From Isoetes taiwanensis (lineage: Eukaryota > Streptophyta > Lycopodiopsida > Isoetales > Isoetaceae), in assembly GCA_021234155.1 (NCBI GenBank), contig JAJEKV010000036.1, forward strand, positions 8,569,426 to 8,633,425: a stretch of 64,000 nucleotides of DNA. Reading direction: 5' to 3'. Shown here piece by piece: positions 43,695-54,094 of the stretch. The notes beneath the pieces were generated by a model. The model did no database searches, had not been told where the DNA came from, and saw only the letters and a program-made list of their open reading frames with translations. Position 1 is the first letter of the stretch, and each line of letters opens with the position of its first letter. The translations under genes and the position numbers were made by a program.

Positions 43695-44284
43695 GAGCAA
43701 TCATCTGAGCACCAATCTTGCCAAGCTAGATATTTTGAGCAAGGCAATGCTAGACACGCGTGCAACCCTTCACTAGAAAGCGTTTTCTTTCAGTATTGTT
43801 GATTCCTTGCAGTTCTAGGCAGAAAATCTTCAAAAGAAAAAAATTAGGTTCCCTTTTGACAAAAGAAAGATTTGGCCCTTATTGTGCAGGCAAATCTAAG
43901 CGAGAATAAATTGGAAACTCCGAAAAATTCCTTGTCAACATCGAGTTTCAAGTTTTGGCTCTCTGCCAGGGTTATTGACCAAAAATTGACTGGGTCAGTG
44001 ATCAAATTTCGGCCTATCTAACCTTGTCAGACCTCACTGAGCTTTTGCAGTCTGTTAGTATCAAGTGTTGAGCATCTTGAGGAGAGACACCCTTATCCAT
44101 AGCTTCATAGATCATATTCTGCAAGTTATTTTGTGGAGCAGATTTTTTGGCCTTCAGGGAAACATACTCCCAGTTAACTTTCGTGCACTATTTCTGGAAT
44201 CTTTGCACTCAGAGTGGTTGCCTCAAGCAACCTGGAGGTTCTAAACCACTGAGGTTGAAGGTTTTGCCAGGAACACCTTCAACA
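43695..44284 (+). repeat. Second (3') LTR copy of the Ty3-type element
   Basis: 590 bp, direct repeat of 37898-38470 with few differences. It ends ...GGAACACCTTCAACA at 44284 and is followed by the ~330-bp tandem repeats. The flanks of the pair (GGAG on the left, ACCCC on the right) do not show an obvious 5-bp target duplication, so the pair may not be the two ends of one insertion. Confidence 0.65.
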
Positions 44285-44317
44285 ACCCCTTAGCGTGATC
44301 TTCATTTGTGCAGATTT

Positions 44318-45120
44318 TAATGAAGACACACTCCACGTATTTGTTCTGCAATTAGTGCAAGATATAGAACAGAAGTATCAGAGTTATTGGCTTTCCAGTC
44401 TAGTTATTGCCAAATGGGACAAAGTATCATTAGGTTGAGACATGATGCCCTCGTTGGAGCATATTTTTTAACTTCCAAACATGTGTTTTTAAACTGTTCA
44501 AAAATGTCTCAAATGGCCATATGGAATCCAAGAGATTTACCAGTTCCAACAGTTTTGAAGTGTCCAAAAGCAGAAGCGTTATGGATTGGGAGACAAACTT
44601 TCAGCATGACACTTTCCCTCTTACATTTAGTGGAGATTTTAATGATGGCATATTCCACGTATCTTGTTGCGCAATCACTGCAAGCTATAAGGCATAGGCA
44701 TCAGAGTTATTGACTTCATAGATCTAGTTTAGTGATTTCCAAATGGGAAAGTATCATTAGTTTGATGTATGATACCCTCTCTTTGGAACATATTTGTTAA
44801 CTTCCAAACATGTGTTTTTGAACTGTTTAGAAATGCCCCAAATGGCCATGTGTAAGAGAACTGTCGGTTCCAGCAATTTTGAAGTCTCCAAAAGGAGGAT
44901 GGTTATAGACTGTTGATTGCATTTAAAATTAGGATTCCAGCAATAAACCCCTTAGTGTGGTCTCCACTTAGCGCATATTTTAATAAGACACACTCCATAT
45001 ATTTGTTTTGCAACCAATGCAAGCTAGAGCAGAAGTATAAGATTCATTGGCTTTAGAGAAGTACCAATCTAATGGTTCCTAAATCAGATGAAGTATCATT
45101 AGTTTGACACATTGCTGCCA
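44318..45120. repeat. Tandem repeat, ~330-bp unit, about 2.5 copies
   Basis: Each unit begins TTTTAATGAAGACACACTCC or a variant (about 44318, 44635, 44970). It continues with TTGTTCTGCAAT.A.TGCAAG, GTATCAGAGTTATTG, CCAAATGGG, AGTATCATTAG and CTTCCAAACATGTGTTTTT. Diverged copies lie at 22.6-23.2 kb. No ORF is conserved between units. Confidence 0.8.
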
Positions 45121-45379
45121 TGCTATGGCAGCATGGAAGAACAAGACATATTTTGAAGACTAATCCTCACACTTTGATCTGAATTTTAAGGCACAAGAAG
45201 ATTTCATTTTTGGAAAAAGTTTTTGGACTTAGAAAGTCCCAAATATAAAATAGCAGCAATATATAGATCAGTTAATATGATTGAGAACATAGCAATTCTC
45301 ATCCTAAGGAGAATGTTCTTTGTTGATGGCGACATCCTTTCGAAAAAAACAAAACATCGAAGCATTTCTCGATGAAGCC

Positions 45380-45960
45380 CACTACATTTAGTGTAGATTT
45401 CTTAAGCCAACAATCGCAAAAGCAAAAGTATATAAAATTGAGGCGGATATCGAAAATTATAGGTGTCAAGAAAGTGGAAGTGGTCTCGGAAATGTGGATG
45501 GAGAATTGGTATGAAGTTCTTCCCCCAATCTACAATCTCAATCAGCCTGTTTGAGTTACAAGTGGAATATAAGTGGATGAGAGTACCATAACAATCTGCT
45601 CTGCCCCTATGGTAATAGTAGCACTCTCTGTAAAATTCGAATTGTCTATCTGTCATGTCCATGCTATTGGCATGCATGAACCACCAGAGCACACACATTA
45701 AATGAGTCTCCCTGCTGAATTCCTTAGCCCACTCAATTTCTCTTATGGGGATCTCATTTATTTTTTCATATAACTGGATCTAACATGTCCTGTCCAGAAA
45801 CTGTAATCCATCTGAGTTTGCACCTGAGTCTGTATCTCTTGCTGTTCTGACAGAGGATGACCAATATATTTTGATGCTTCAGCTTCATCAAATTGTAGAT
45901 CGAGCTTATACTTGCAGTTCCAAAGATATTCTAGGAGAAACAGAATCAGCATTAGTATTA
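45380..45960 (-). other. Open but unassigned minus-strand frames
   Basis: Two short frames (45402-45698, 45758-45967) lie just beyond the LINE's C-terminus. The second may be the tail of the LINE ORF. The first contains R-Q-F-E-F-Y-R-E-C-Y-Y-Y-H-R-G, with no recognised family. Confidence 0.25.
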
Positions 45961-45969
45961 TCTCCATGA

Positions 45970-47815
45970 CAATTCAATTTAAATATATTATAAGATCCAA
46001 CAAAATGCCCAATAGTATTCCAAAGCTGATCATAATGAGCATCAACATATTTATTTTTTTGTCTTTATTGCGGTTTAGCTCTAAGTCATAAATAACCTGC
46101 AGTTTAATCCAGAAAATAGATAAATTGTGACCTCCATATAAACATCTGTTCCTATGTTTCCAAATATTCCATAAAAAGATAAAGCAAATAGTATTCTTGA
46201 AAGCATTATTGTTCATCAAGAAGTCGAGAATTGAAGCAGGTTTATGAATATTGAAATTCACCTCAAACCAAGACCATAAGCTATTTAGTTTAGGACAGCT
46301 GAAAATATGTTCCATAGATTCCACAGAGTGACAACCCAAAGGGCATGAGGGGGAAAGCATTTGTTGAGTACCGACTCTTGGTGAATATTTTGATGACTCG
46401 ATGCTTACAAATATCATGGAGGTTAGGGACACTTTTATTTGCAATAAGCCAGCTGAAATAAGGGATTTTTGGGGCACAATAAGAATTCCAAATATTTTTA
46501 AAAAGACCTTTTTCAACTTGCTCATTGATATGCCAGTAAGTAGCTGCTTTGGATGGCAGATTGGAAGTAGTTAAATAGGCATAGACAGTAGATACTTTAT
46601 AAAAGTTTTTGTTGTTCAAAAGCCAATCATTTGCTGGAATAGGATTAGCATCTATATTTGTATTTGCTACAATCCTGATAATGTGTTTATAAAGCTGCCT
46701 AACAGAGCTAGTTCCCCTGATCTTGGCCTTAAGTCTAGTCCAAGAGATCCAGCTACCATTCGTCCAGAGGTCACCTAGATTACAAACATTGTTATGCAAC
46801 CATTTCCTATATATCTTTGGATGAATAATGGCCAAAGGGATGTTGTCTCTTTTTGATAGGTTTGAATTCCAGAAGATACTCATGTCATGATGAGCCTGAT
46901 CAATTTAAAGCTTTAGATACATAATTCCAGGCCACCAATAAATTTCTCATCAGAGGTGAGGTGTTTGCAGCAGGCTTGATATCACTAAAAACTGAGTGAG
47001 GAAGCTGATGATCAAATGCAGAATGTCCTCTAATAACACTCTTTGAAATCAAGAGTGAAGAAATTCAAGTAGTCTGCATTTCTTCTTTGAAAGAGTGTTT
47101 TCCATATATACTTTCCACCTAGGGCATAAGCTTGGAGCCTAAGGTTTTTACATCCAAGGCCACCAGCAGATTTCTTCTTAGTGACATAGTTCCAGTTAAC
47201 AAGATGCTTTTTTCCCCAGATAAAGTTCCTAATGATCCTCTCTAGCTGCTGATAGATGCATTTGGGTGCAATGAGAGCTGAAGAAAAATAGACATGTGAA
47301 CTGGCAATGACAGAATTTGCAATAATGGTTCTGCCAGCTAGAGAGAGGCAACTGCCATAATTATTCAGTTTCCTTTTGATTTTGTCGACAATAGGGCTCC
47401 AAAGAGTCTTGATGTTAATATCTAGACCTAAAGGCATGCCTAGTAACTTAGTGGCTTGATTAGCTGCAACACACTTAATCCCAGCAATATCAGAGTAATT
47501 TGAGCACCAATAATTACTGATTTCTGAGAATTTAATTGAATACCAGAGGCCTGACTGAAATTTTGAATGACTCCCAAGAAGAATTCAATGTTATTAACAT
47601 CATTTTGCAGAAATGAAAAGGAGTCATCTGCATATTGTAGCAGAGTCAGCTGATTTAAAGAGTTTGGCATGACTAGACCTTTTATATTTCCCATATTTTG
47701 ATGATACATTATGGCTCTAGTCAATTGGTCAGCAGCAATGATAAAAAGATAAGGAGCTAAGGGACAGCCTTGTCTGACCCCTTTTTGTAGAGGGAAGAAT
47801 CAAGGATAGGCACGG
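45970..47815 (-). pseudogene. Decayed L1-type LINE ORF2 (RT palm to zf-RVT)
   Basis: Reading leftward from about 47815, the RT shows K-G-V-R-Q-G-C-P-L-A-P-Y-L-F, then L-Q-Y-A-D-D-S near 47635, S-G-I-Q-L-N-S-Q-K-S, M-P-L-G-L-D-I, G-R-T-I-I-A-N-S-V, F-I-W-G-K-K and G-G-L-G-C-K-N-L. The C-terminal part has P-K-I-P-Y-F-S-W-L and C-P-L-G-C-H-S-V-E-S-M-E-H-I-F-S-C-P (zf-RVT). At least three frameshifts separate the frames, and a gap near 46.9-47.03 kb is out of frame. The 5' part is missing beyond RT motif 4. It resembles, but is much older than, the LINE at 17.9-19.8 kb. Confidence 0.85.
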
Positions 47816-49170
47816 ATGTTGGAACAGGCTTGGAGATATTTAGCTGGAATATCTAGCATTATAACAGGGGGTTTTTCTTTCTGTTTTTGTACTGTTTTCT
47901 CTAAGGTTTTCATATGATTTGGTGGCCGTATTCATCCAGGTGTACTAAATAGTATTTCTAGAGTGCACCCTATTCTCGGCCGTTGATTTTAGAAAAAGGG
48001 GCGAATCCTGTGGTGGAGGCCTCTTTATCGTCCTCCCATTATTTTTAGGGTTTTTAGCCAGGGACATGGCACCTCCTTTTTCGGCAGGGGGATCCGGTGG
48101 TTTTAGCAGCAATCGGATATGGCAGAGAACGGGAAACTAGGCAAGAAATGGCTTCAGAGGTGATGGTTCTGGTAGAAGATAGACCCAGCCCATCTATGGC
48201 AGACGATTCCGACCCAGGAGACTCAAATCCCCTCCCTTTGGTCTGATTTTTGCAGGTTAAGCTTCAAGGAAACTAAGCTTCATACATGCCGATTCTGGGC
48301 ACCAGGGTAATGGCTGAAGGTCGATTTTTTCCTCTAGTTACTCTTAATCTATCTCAGACAGGTTTACATAAAAGAACCAGATGATATATGTTGCATTCAT
48401 GGAAGATTTCGGGAGGAAGCAAACGGCTGTTTCTTCTCTGTTTTAACATTTTTAAATTATCGTGCCCACATCCAAATGCTGTAGATCCGTCAATGTTTCT
48501 GTGGCCAGATCGCTTGTAGAACGATTTTTAGAAACCTGATTGCAGGCATTTGTTTTGCCAGGAGGCCGCTTGCATTTGGGTCGAAGAACAGGGCAGCGTA
48601 GAATAGGTGGATGATTTTCTGGGTGGATAAGCTGTGACGGATTGCTTGTAGCACGATTTGCAGACCATGCATTAGATCCATGGAACCATGCTACCGATAT
48701 CCATTTTTGCCGGTCCTTCCATTTTTCTCTAAGTTAATAACTCTGCCATCGCCATAGCCACAACTCCAAATTCCGACCTTCCCTGTTCTCAGGTCGCAAC
48801 CGCCGATTTTTCTGTCGGGCTTGGTCCCCTGTTAAAAATGGGCCATGGCGGATTCAGTCTAGATCGTTTGCTCCAGGGCTATGAGCATGATGCAGGGAAT
48901 GCAGGGATCGCACCAGACAGTCGGTACCTTGGCTCACCTTGCCCAGTGGAAGATTGAAAGCTTAAGTCCAGTGTTTTCAGAATGGGCTCCTGGAATTGGC
49001 GCTTGCAGATCAAAAAGCGTGGGCCTCTGCATGTTTAACAACCTCAGAGTATTGAATGGCGGACACCGCCAAATATCAGCATCTCCAGGTTAAAATCGTG
49101 TAGAACAGAGTTTTTGGATCTGTAGCTGCCACATTGTGGCCATTATAGAAATTTCAACTGTTTTCTCTCA
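47816..49170. other. No recognised gene; some coding-like composition
   Basis: The sequence at 48.0-49.1 kb is less AT-rich and contains repeated phrases (GATCGCTTGTAGAACGATTT and GATTGCTTGTAGCACGATTT near 48507 and 48638), but I can name no product. Confidence 0.3.
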
Positions 49171-49418
49171 AGGGGCATGTTGCTCACAGGAATGGTTCTG
49201 CTCTATCTTTTCCTGGGTATTGCTGCTGGTTATGTGGCTTGCAGATTATGGCGCGCTGTGGAGTTGGGTGATGCCAAGGGTTGGAGATCAGTAGCTTGGA
49301 AACTTGCATGTTTTTTTCCTGGTGTAACTGCTCAATTTCCTGCTTTGGAGTAGTAACAGCACATGTGCCATGCCAATATCCCTGTTCTTCATCCTTATAG
49401 CACTTTGGTTTTGCATAT
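49171..49418 (+). pseudogene. TM9SF/EMP70 (nonaspanin) membrane protein fragment
   Basis: The first frame reads R-G-M-L-L-T-G-M-V-L-L-Y-L-F-L-G, I-A-A-G-Y-V-A-C-R-L-W-R-A-V, W-R-S-V-A-W-K-L-A-C-F-F-P-G. After a frameshift comes L-N-F-L-L-W-S-S-N-S-T-C-A-M-P, then L-F-F-I-L-I-A-L-W-F-C-I. These are consecutive parts of the conserved transmembrane region of plant TM9SF proteins (G-I-A-A-G-Y..R-L-W, A-C-F-F-P-G, N-F-L-L-W-G-S-H-S-T-G-A-I-P). About eight residues between F-F-P-G and L-N-F-L-L-W are missing, which causes the shift. Only about 80 of roughly 600 residues remain. Intact members are Golgi/endosomal multi-pass proteins. Confidence 0.8.
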
Positions 49419-49921
49419 AAAGCAAAACCTATCCATTATCTTGTGAGGACTAACCAGATCCCTAGGGAAATTCCAGCTCAAAAATATCCTTCTTGGTTGC
49501 TTGTTTTAGGAGCTGGAACTCTGCCTACTTCTGGTACATTGCAAAAGTAGGTGAGTTGCAGCGATGCTTTTGAAGCCAAATTTTGAAGCCAAATCATTCT
49601 GGCATATATATCAGAAGTGATCCCTTTTTGGAAAGCAGTCAATATTTTAACTGAATTGATTCTTATTTCATTTTAATGTTAAATGTTTATTTCTAAGAAA
49701 CTAAAAAAGGCAGCTCCACTCGTGGTACATACCCACTGGATGGCCACATCATTCTTGCTATGGACTCGTTGGATGGCCATTTGTGCATTCCAAATGTTTC
49801 TAACATAAAATATTGTCATATCCAGATGAATGGTCACATTGCAACAAACTATTTCAGCTAAAAATGCATTGTATTAAATGAAAATGTACGCCCTTAAAGT
49901 TTCTCTATTTTTTCTTTTGTT

Positions 49922-50095
49922 AGGGCCCGAAGGGCCCAATTTTTTTTTTTGATATAACAATGAACACACAACTACCATTAACATTATTAACACAAACCAT
50001 TGCATTTAATACATTTAAATTAAAATCCCCCTTAAACCCCCTTTGGTTTGGGTGCATATTCACACGGGGGGTTACATAGGGCAGCGAGAGCCTCA
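49922..50095. repeat. One arm of the long-TIR element, plus GGGCCCGAAGGGCCC palindrome
   Basis: Arm strings CCCCCTTAAACCCCCTTTGG and GGGTGCATATTCACACGGGG match 41487-41622. The palindrome at 49923 followed by a T-run corresponds to the GGCCCTTCGGGCC plus A-run outside the right arm of the 41.5-kb element. No second arm is found up to 52 kb. Confidence 0.75.
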
Positions 50096-50172
50096 AAAAT
50101 ATATTTACAATACACGTATAAAATTAACACCATTAAGTACATTCTCTCAAACCTTATAGTATTTTGCAAGCC

Positions 50173-51069
50173 TTAATATACAGTATACAAAAACTTGTAC
50201 ATGCATACCCCACAAATGAGGATCGCTATGTACGGTCCAGATCTTGGAATAAAAGGCAAATATGCCCATCCGACAGCTCTTTGTGCAAATGTATTTTCCA
50301 AAGGAGTTAAAGATTGCAGAAAAGCAATCTTCATCCCAATAAATTGGCTAAGATCCATCATGGAGACTGAGACAATGAAATATTTATCATACTCTGCAAT
50401 GGGAAGATTAGGGTACCATTTGAGAAAAGATAGCTGGAAGGTGTCAAAGGTCGATCTCCCTAACTTAAGCAGAAAGTTAGCAGACCTGGAATTACCACAC
50501 TCAACTAAGATATAAGGGTATCTCAGCCAGTAAACAGAATTTATGACAATGGATTTGTTAAGTCTCAGCAGGTGATCCCAAAGTCTATCAATTTTGACCC
50601 CAACTTTATCAATAGAGACAATGACAGCAGAAGCTGATAAAGTTTTGATTTTCTCTGCTATAATGGAATGATTAAGGTGGATACCTTTGAAAAGCTGGAG
50701 GTCTGGACGAGTTTGATATTGAAGATGATCCAAATTTTCTGCCAATTGTCGATCAGAAACTCTTTCTTGGATTGGCCGGATATTACCATAGGGAATAGGT
50801 ACTCCATTGGCATTGAGGATAGGTTCTCCATGAAGATCAGGATCTTTTGAAAGGTTATCCCATTCCGGCACATCTCGGGTCATATGATGCATTTCTTTAA
50901 GAAACAAATTTGGGTCAGAGAAATCACCAAACTTAATGAAAGCCGAGGGGTTTTTGTGTATCAAACTTAACTGTAAGAGAACATCGCCTTGACTGGATGG
51001 AGGGAGACGCAGGAAATTGTGCAAAAAGACTAAGAAATCTGTGTTTAGGGTTTTTGGTTTTGGCAACAT
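50173..51069 (-). CDS. 298-codon ORF of the long-TIR element, possibly RRM/DUF4283-like
   Basis: A clean frame from ATG at 51069. The middle part (about residues 130-215) alternates basic/hydrophobic blocks: I-A-E-K-I-K-T-L, R-L-N-K-S-I-V-I-N-S-V-Y-W-L-R-Y-P-Y, I-L-V-E-C-G-N-S, F-Q-L-S-F-L-K-W-Y-P-N, then F-I-V-S-V-S-M-M-D-L. That order resembles the DUF4283/RNA-binding region of plant LINE ORF1-type proteins, but I am not sure. The last ~35 residues lie in sequence shared with the centre of the 41.5-kb inverted-repeat element. Either a retroelement ORF1 or a TIR-element protein is possible. No stop or frameshift is seen, so it is relatively young or under constraint. Confidence 0.5.
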   Translation of the reverse strand: MLPKPKTLNTDFLVFLHNFLRLPPSSQGDVLLQLSLIHKNPSAFIKFGDFSDPNLFLKEMHHMTRDVPEWDNLSKDPDLHGEPILNANGVPIPYGNIRPIQERVSDRQLAENLDHLQYQTRPDLQLFKGIHLNHSIIAEKIKTLSASAVIVSIDKVGVKIDRLWDHLLRLNKSIVINSVYWLRYPYILVECGNSRSANFLLKLGRSTFDTFQLSFLKWYPNLPIAEYDKYFIVSVSMMDLSQFIGMKIAFLQSLTPLENTFAQRAVGWAYLPFIPRSGPYIAILICGVCMYKFLYTVY

Positions 51070-51238
51070 TTTGGTAACAAATTTGAACGAAGTCAGGGGA
51101 AAACAACAGAGTAGTGTTGAGACATGGACAGAAGAGAAGGTAAGAGGAGCGAATTTGGCAATTTAATTAAAATGCTACTATGCAGGTCGGAATCCAAATT
51201 AATACCATGAAATGCATTCAATTTAGAAGAATTTCGAT

Positions 51239-51580
51239 CTATTGAAAGTCAATTTGAAGATCTGCCTCTTCTAATTCACCTGGAAAAGGATCACTGAAAA
51301 GTTTGATAGTAATCCTGTTGTTGAATTCTCGATTGAAAACCTTAAAGATCCCTATAGCAGCAATGTTTCTTTTGCCAAGAAATTCTACAAGCCAAGCTTG
51401 TGTGATTTCAACTTCGAATTCTTCACAGCTGGGTACAAAGGTGTATTCTTTTTGGAAGAGGTATTCAGGAAAGATCTGCTCAAATATCAGTTTGTTCCAA
51501 AGAACCGAGCTTTCTCCCTTCAAAAATCCACAAGTGAGTCGAGAATTATCTTGAATAATTGCAAAAATTTTGCACCCCAT
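51239..51580 (-). CDS. Hypothetical 113-codon ORF upstream of the 298-codon ORF
   Basis: An ATG at 51580 opens 113 codons, including C-E-E-F-E-V-E-I-T-Q-A-W-L-V-E-F-L-G. Same strand as the 298-codon ORF, 170 bp upstream. It could be a first exon or a separate protein of the same element; not recognised. Confidence 0.35.
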   Translation of the reverse strand: MGCKIFAIIQDNSRLTCGFLKGESSVLWNKLIFEQIFPEYLFQKEYTFVPSCEEFEVEITQAWLVEFLGKRNIAAIGIFKVFNREFNNRITIKLFSDPFPGELEEADLQIDFQ

Positions 51581-51604
51581 TCAAATTTGATCTGATTGTT
51601 TGCT

Positions 51605-52618
51605 AATCAAAAATAGTTACTAGAAACTACACATAGTTATAAATTACAACTAAAAAAAACTATACTTACTTAAGAAAAAACCATACTTTTTTAATCAAAA
51701 ATAGTTACTAGAAACTACACATAGTTATAAATTACAACTCAAAAAAAACTATACTTACTTAAGAAATAGCTACTTGAAAACTATGTCTAGTCGTAAACCA
51801 CACCACTTTAGAAAACCATACTTCCTTAAAATATAGCCACTTAGAAACTACATCTACTTATAAACTACACTTCAAAAAACCATACTTCCCTAAAAAAACA
51901 ACTACTTAAAAACTACACCTAATTATATAAACCACACCTCCAAAAAACCATACTTCCTTAAAAATAGCTTCTTAAAAACTACACCTAGTTATAAACTACA
52001 CCACTTCAGAAAACCATACTTCATTAGAAAACAACCACTTAAGAACTACACCAACTTATAAACCACACCTCAAAAACCCATACTTCTTTCCAAAACAGCT
52101 GCTTAAAAACTACACTCACTTATAAACTACACCTCAAAAAACAACACCTAGACTTAAAAAATCATACCACTTCAGAATACTATACTTCCTTAGAAAACAG
52201 CTACTTAAAAACTACACCTACTTATAAACGACACCTTAAAAAACCATATTTCCTTAACAAATAGCTACTTAAAAACTACACCTCCAAAAAACCATACTTC
52301 CTTAGAAATAGCTTCTTAAAAACTACACCTAGTTATAAACTACACCACTTCAGAAAACCATACTTCATTAGAAAACAACCACTTAAGAACTACACCCACT
52401 TACAAACCACACCTCAAAAACCCATACTTCTTTCCAAAACAGCTGCTTAAAAACTACACTCACTTACAAACTACACCTCAAAAAATAACACCTAGACTTA
52501 AAAAATCATACCACTTCAGAAAACTATACTTCCTTAGAAAACAACTACTTAAAAACTACACCTACTTATAAACGACACCTTAAAAAACCATATTTCCTTA
52601 AAAAATAGCTACTTAAAA
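51605..52618 (+). repeat. AT-rich satellite-like array, block 1 (~65-bp higher unit)
   Basis: About 15 successive units follow the pattern AAAACTACACCTACTTATAA, ACCACACCTCAAAAA, ACCATACTTCCTTAAAAAAT, AGCTACTT. Within each unit the motif [A/C]CTACAC..., C-CACACC, C-ATACTT recurs every ~20 bp. There is no coding capacity on the plus strand. The block from 51693 is repeated from 54275 almost verbatim. Confidence 0.9.
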
Positions 52619-52841
52619 ATAGAATAGAATAGAATAGTTTTTTTAACGTCCACGAAGACCAATAGGTCATGGGACCCATACAATGGGCTAGTACAATCAT
52701 TACTACTAGGATTAAAAAACCCCTGCCTCGAAAGGTTTTCAAGGGAAAAACCTTTGCAGTAATGATGATACTAGACAAGCTTAGATAATGACTACTGAGG
52801 GCTCAGTAATTGCAGACGTTTATCTAGAACCTCAAGTATGT
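52617..52841 (-). mobile_element. Short retroposon with (TATTC)n tail inserted in the satellite
   Basis: On the minus strand the ~225-bp insert ends in ...AAAAAAACTATTCTATTCTA (tail at 52621-52637). It carries GGTTTTTCCCTTGAAAACC and GGGGTTTTTTAATCCTAG upstream. The uninterrupted satellite at 54834-54860 shows the pre-insertion state. Such simple-repeat tails occur on plant SINEs and LINE fragments. No coding part is present. Confidence 0.6.
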
Positions 52842-53040
52842 ACGCCTTATTATAAACCACACCTCAGAAAACAACATCCTCTTAAAAACAACTCATCTTT
52901 AAAAAAAAAACTACACTTCCGCAAAATGAAACCACACCTAAAAAAAAAACCACACCTTCAAAAAAAAAAAGCTATAGCTCCTTAAAAAAAACCTACATCG
53001 TCTTCTTAATAAACCACACCTCCACATAACCACATGTAGA
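52842..53040 (+). repeat. Satellite array, distal variant units
   Basis: Variant units (CCTTATTATAAACCACACCT, ACAACATCCTCTTAAAAACA, A-run, CTACACTTCCGCAAAATGAA) are the same as 55010-55140. They close block 1. Confidence 0.8.
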
Positions 53041-53049
53041 GTTTTTTTG

Positions 53050-53970
53050 AACAACAACATGTGGTTTTTCTTTTACTGTTGTTTTTAAGTGTGGTCCCAG
53101 AATTGGGGTGGTAGTGAATGGACTTCGACATTACCCTGGGACCAAGTTTCGTGGGCAGAAGACCACCCCTTCTCCAAGAAGCGCCAAAGTAGCTCATGTC
53201 CAACACGTTCGTAGTCAATTGGCCTAAGAGGTGGCTGCGGAATACTGCCATGTAGAGGGTTCATGTTTCTTTCATTGCCAAAAATGACCCTATATAGCTT
53301 GGTCCCTAGGGCGATTTCATCATTCTAGACGACGTGGCGAAGTCGAATCTCCATTCCGGAGCCTTTGTACTGCCCGAACAACAAAACACTTGGGTTTCTA
53401 CATGGTCCACTGCAAGACGCTTCGTGGTTTGATAAGTTCTCCCAGACCGATCTTGGATTTTTTTGAACCTGCTCGAAGTAGATTACTTTAATGGCAGATT
53501 GTCATGTTACCTTGTTGCTGCTTGCTCTGCTTGTGGTAGAGGTCATTTCACTCTTTTGTTTGCTTTATCAATCTTACTTTTTCTATAGCAACCGACTGAC
53601 GTATATCTAACCACCAATGGCAGCTTTATATTATGGAACATGTTGATCCTAAACCTAGCATGTGGATCAAACCTCAGTGGATTTTATGGTTAGAACCTTC
53701 AGGTTGCTTAAGGCAACCAATCCTTATGCAAAATTTGCAAAAAAGTATAAATCACATTAGGATGCCTAAAGCAAAATGAGACAGTTGCACTCATATCTCA
53801 ATATCCCTTGATTAGTCGTTATATAACGAGACCTATACTCGAAGTAGGGTACTTCAACATAGGATTTAATGATCAGATAGGAGAACCGAGCTTCGAGAGG
53901 GTGGGCATTAGCGTAGGACCCCTTGAAGGAGGGTTGCCAAGAAAGACTGCCTTGAAAAAACAACCATTGC
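53050..53970 (-). pseudogene. Unrecognised conserved ORF, copy 2 (broken)
   Basis: On the minus strand the frame from about 53490 reads V-I-Y-F-E-Q-V-Q-K-N-P-R-S-V-W-E-N-L, E-A-S-C-S-G-P-C-R-N-P-S-V-L-L-F-G, then one TAG, then a segment ending F-G-N-E. It continues I-P-Q-P-P-L-R-P-I-D-Y-E-R and L-E-K-G-W-S-S-A-H-E-T-W to about 53100. A further part at 53766-53963 reads P-S-F-K-G-S-Y-A-N-A-H-P and Y-V-E-V-P-Y-F-E-Y-R-S-R. One in-frame stop apart, about 130 codons are open. It is flanked by satellite arrays on both sides and recurs inverted at 37.2-37.9 kb with its piece of satellite, so the whole is a mobile or duplicated module. Family unknown. Confidence 0.45.
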
Positions 53971-54094
53971 TAGCCTTCTTAACTTGGCCTCATTTCCTTA
54001 TGCTAATGGCATTTTGACACATAGTATGTAATGACATTGTAGTAAGTCATATGGATAAGTGTGGCATGGTGATATAGTTGTGCATGCAATATTA

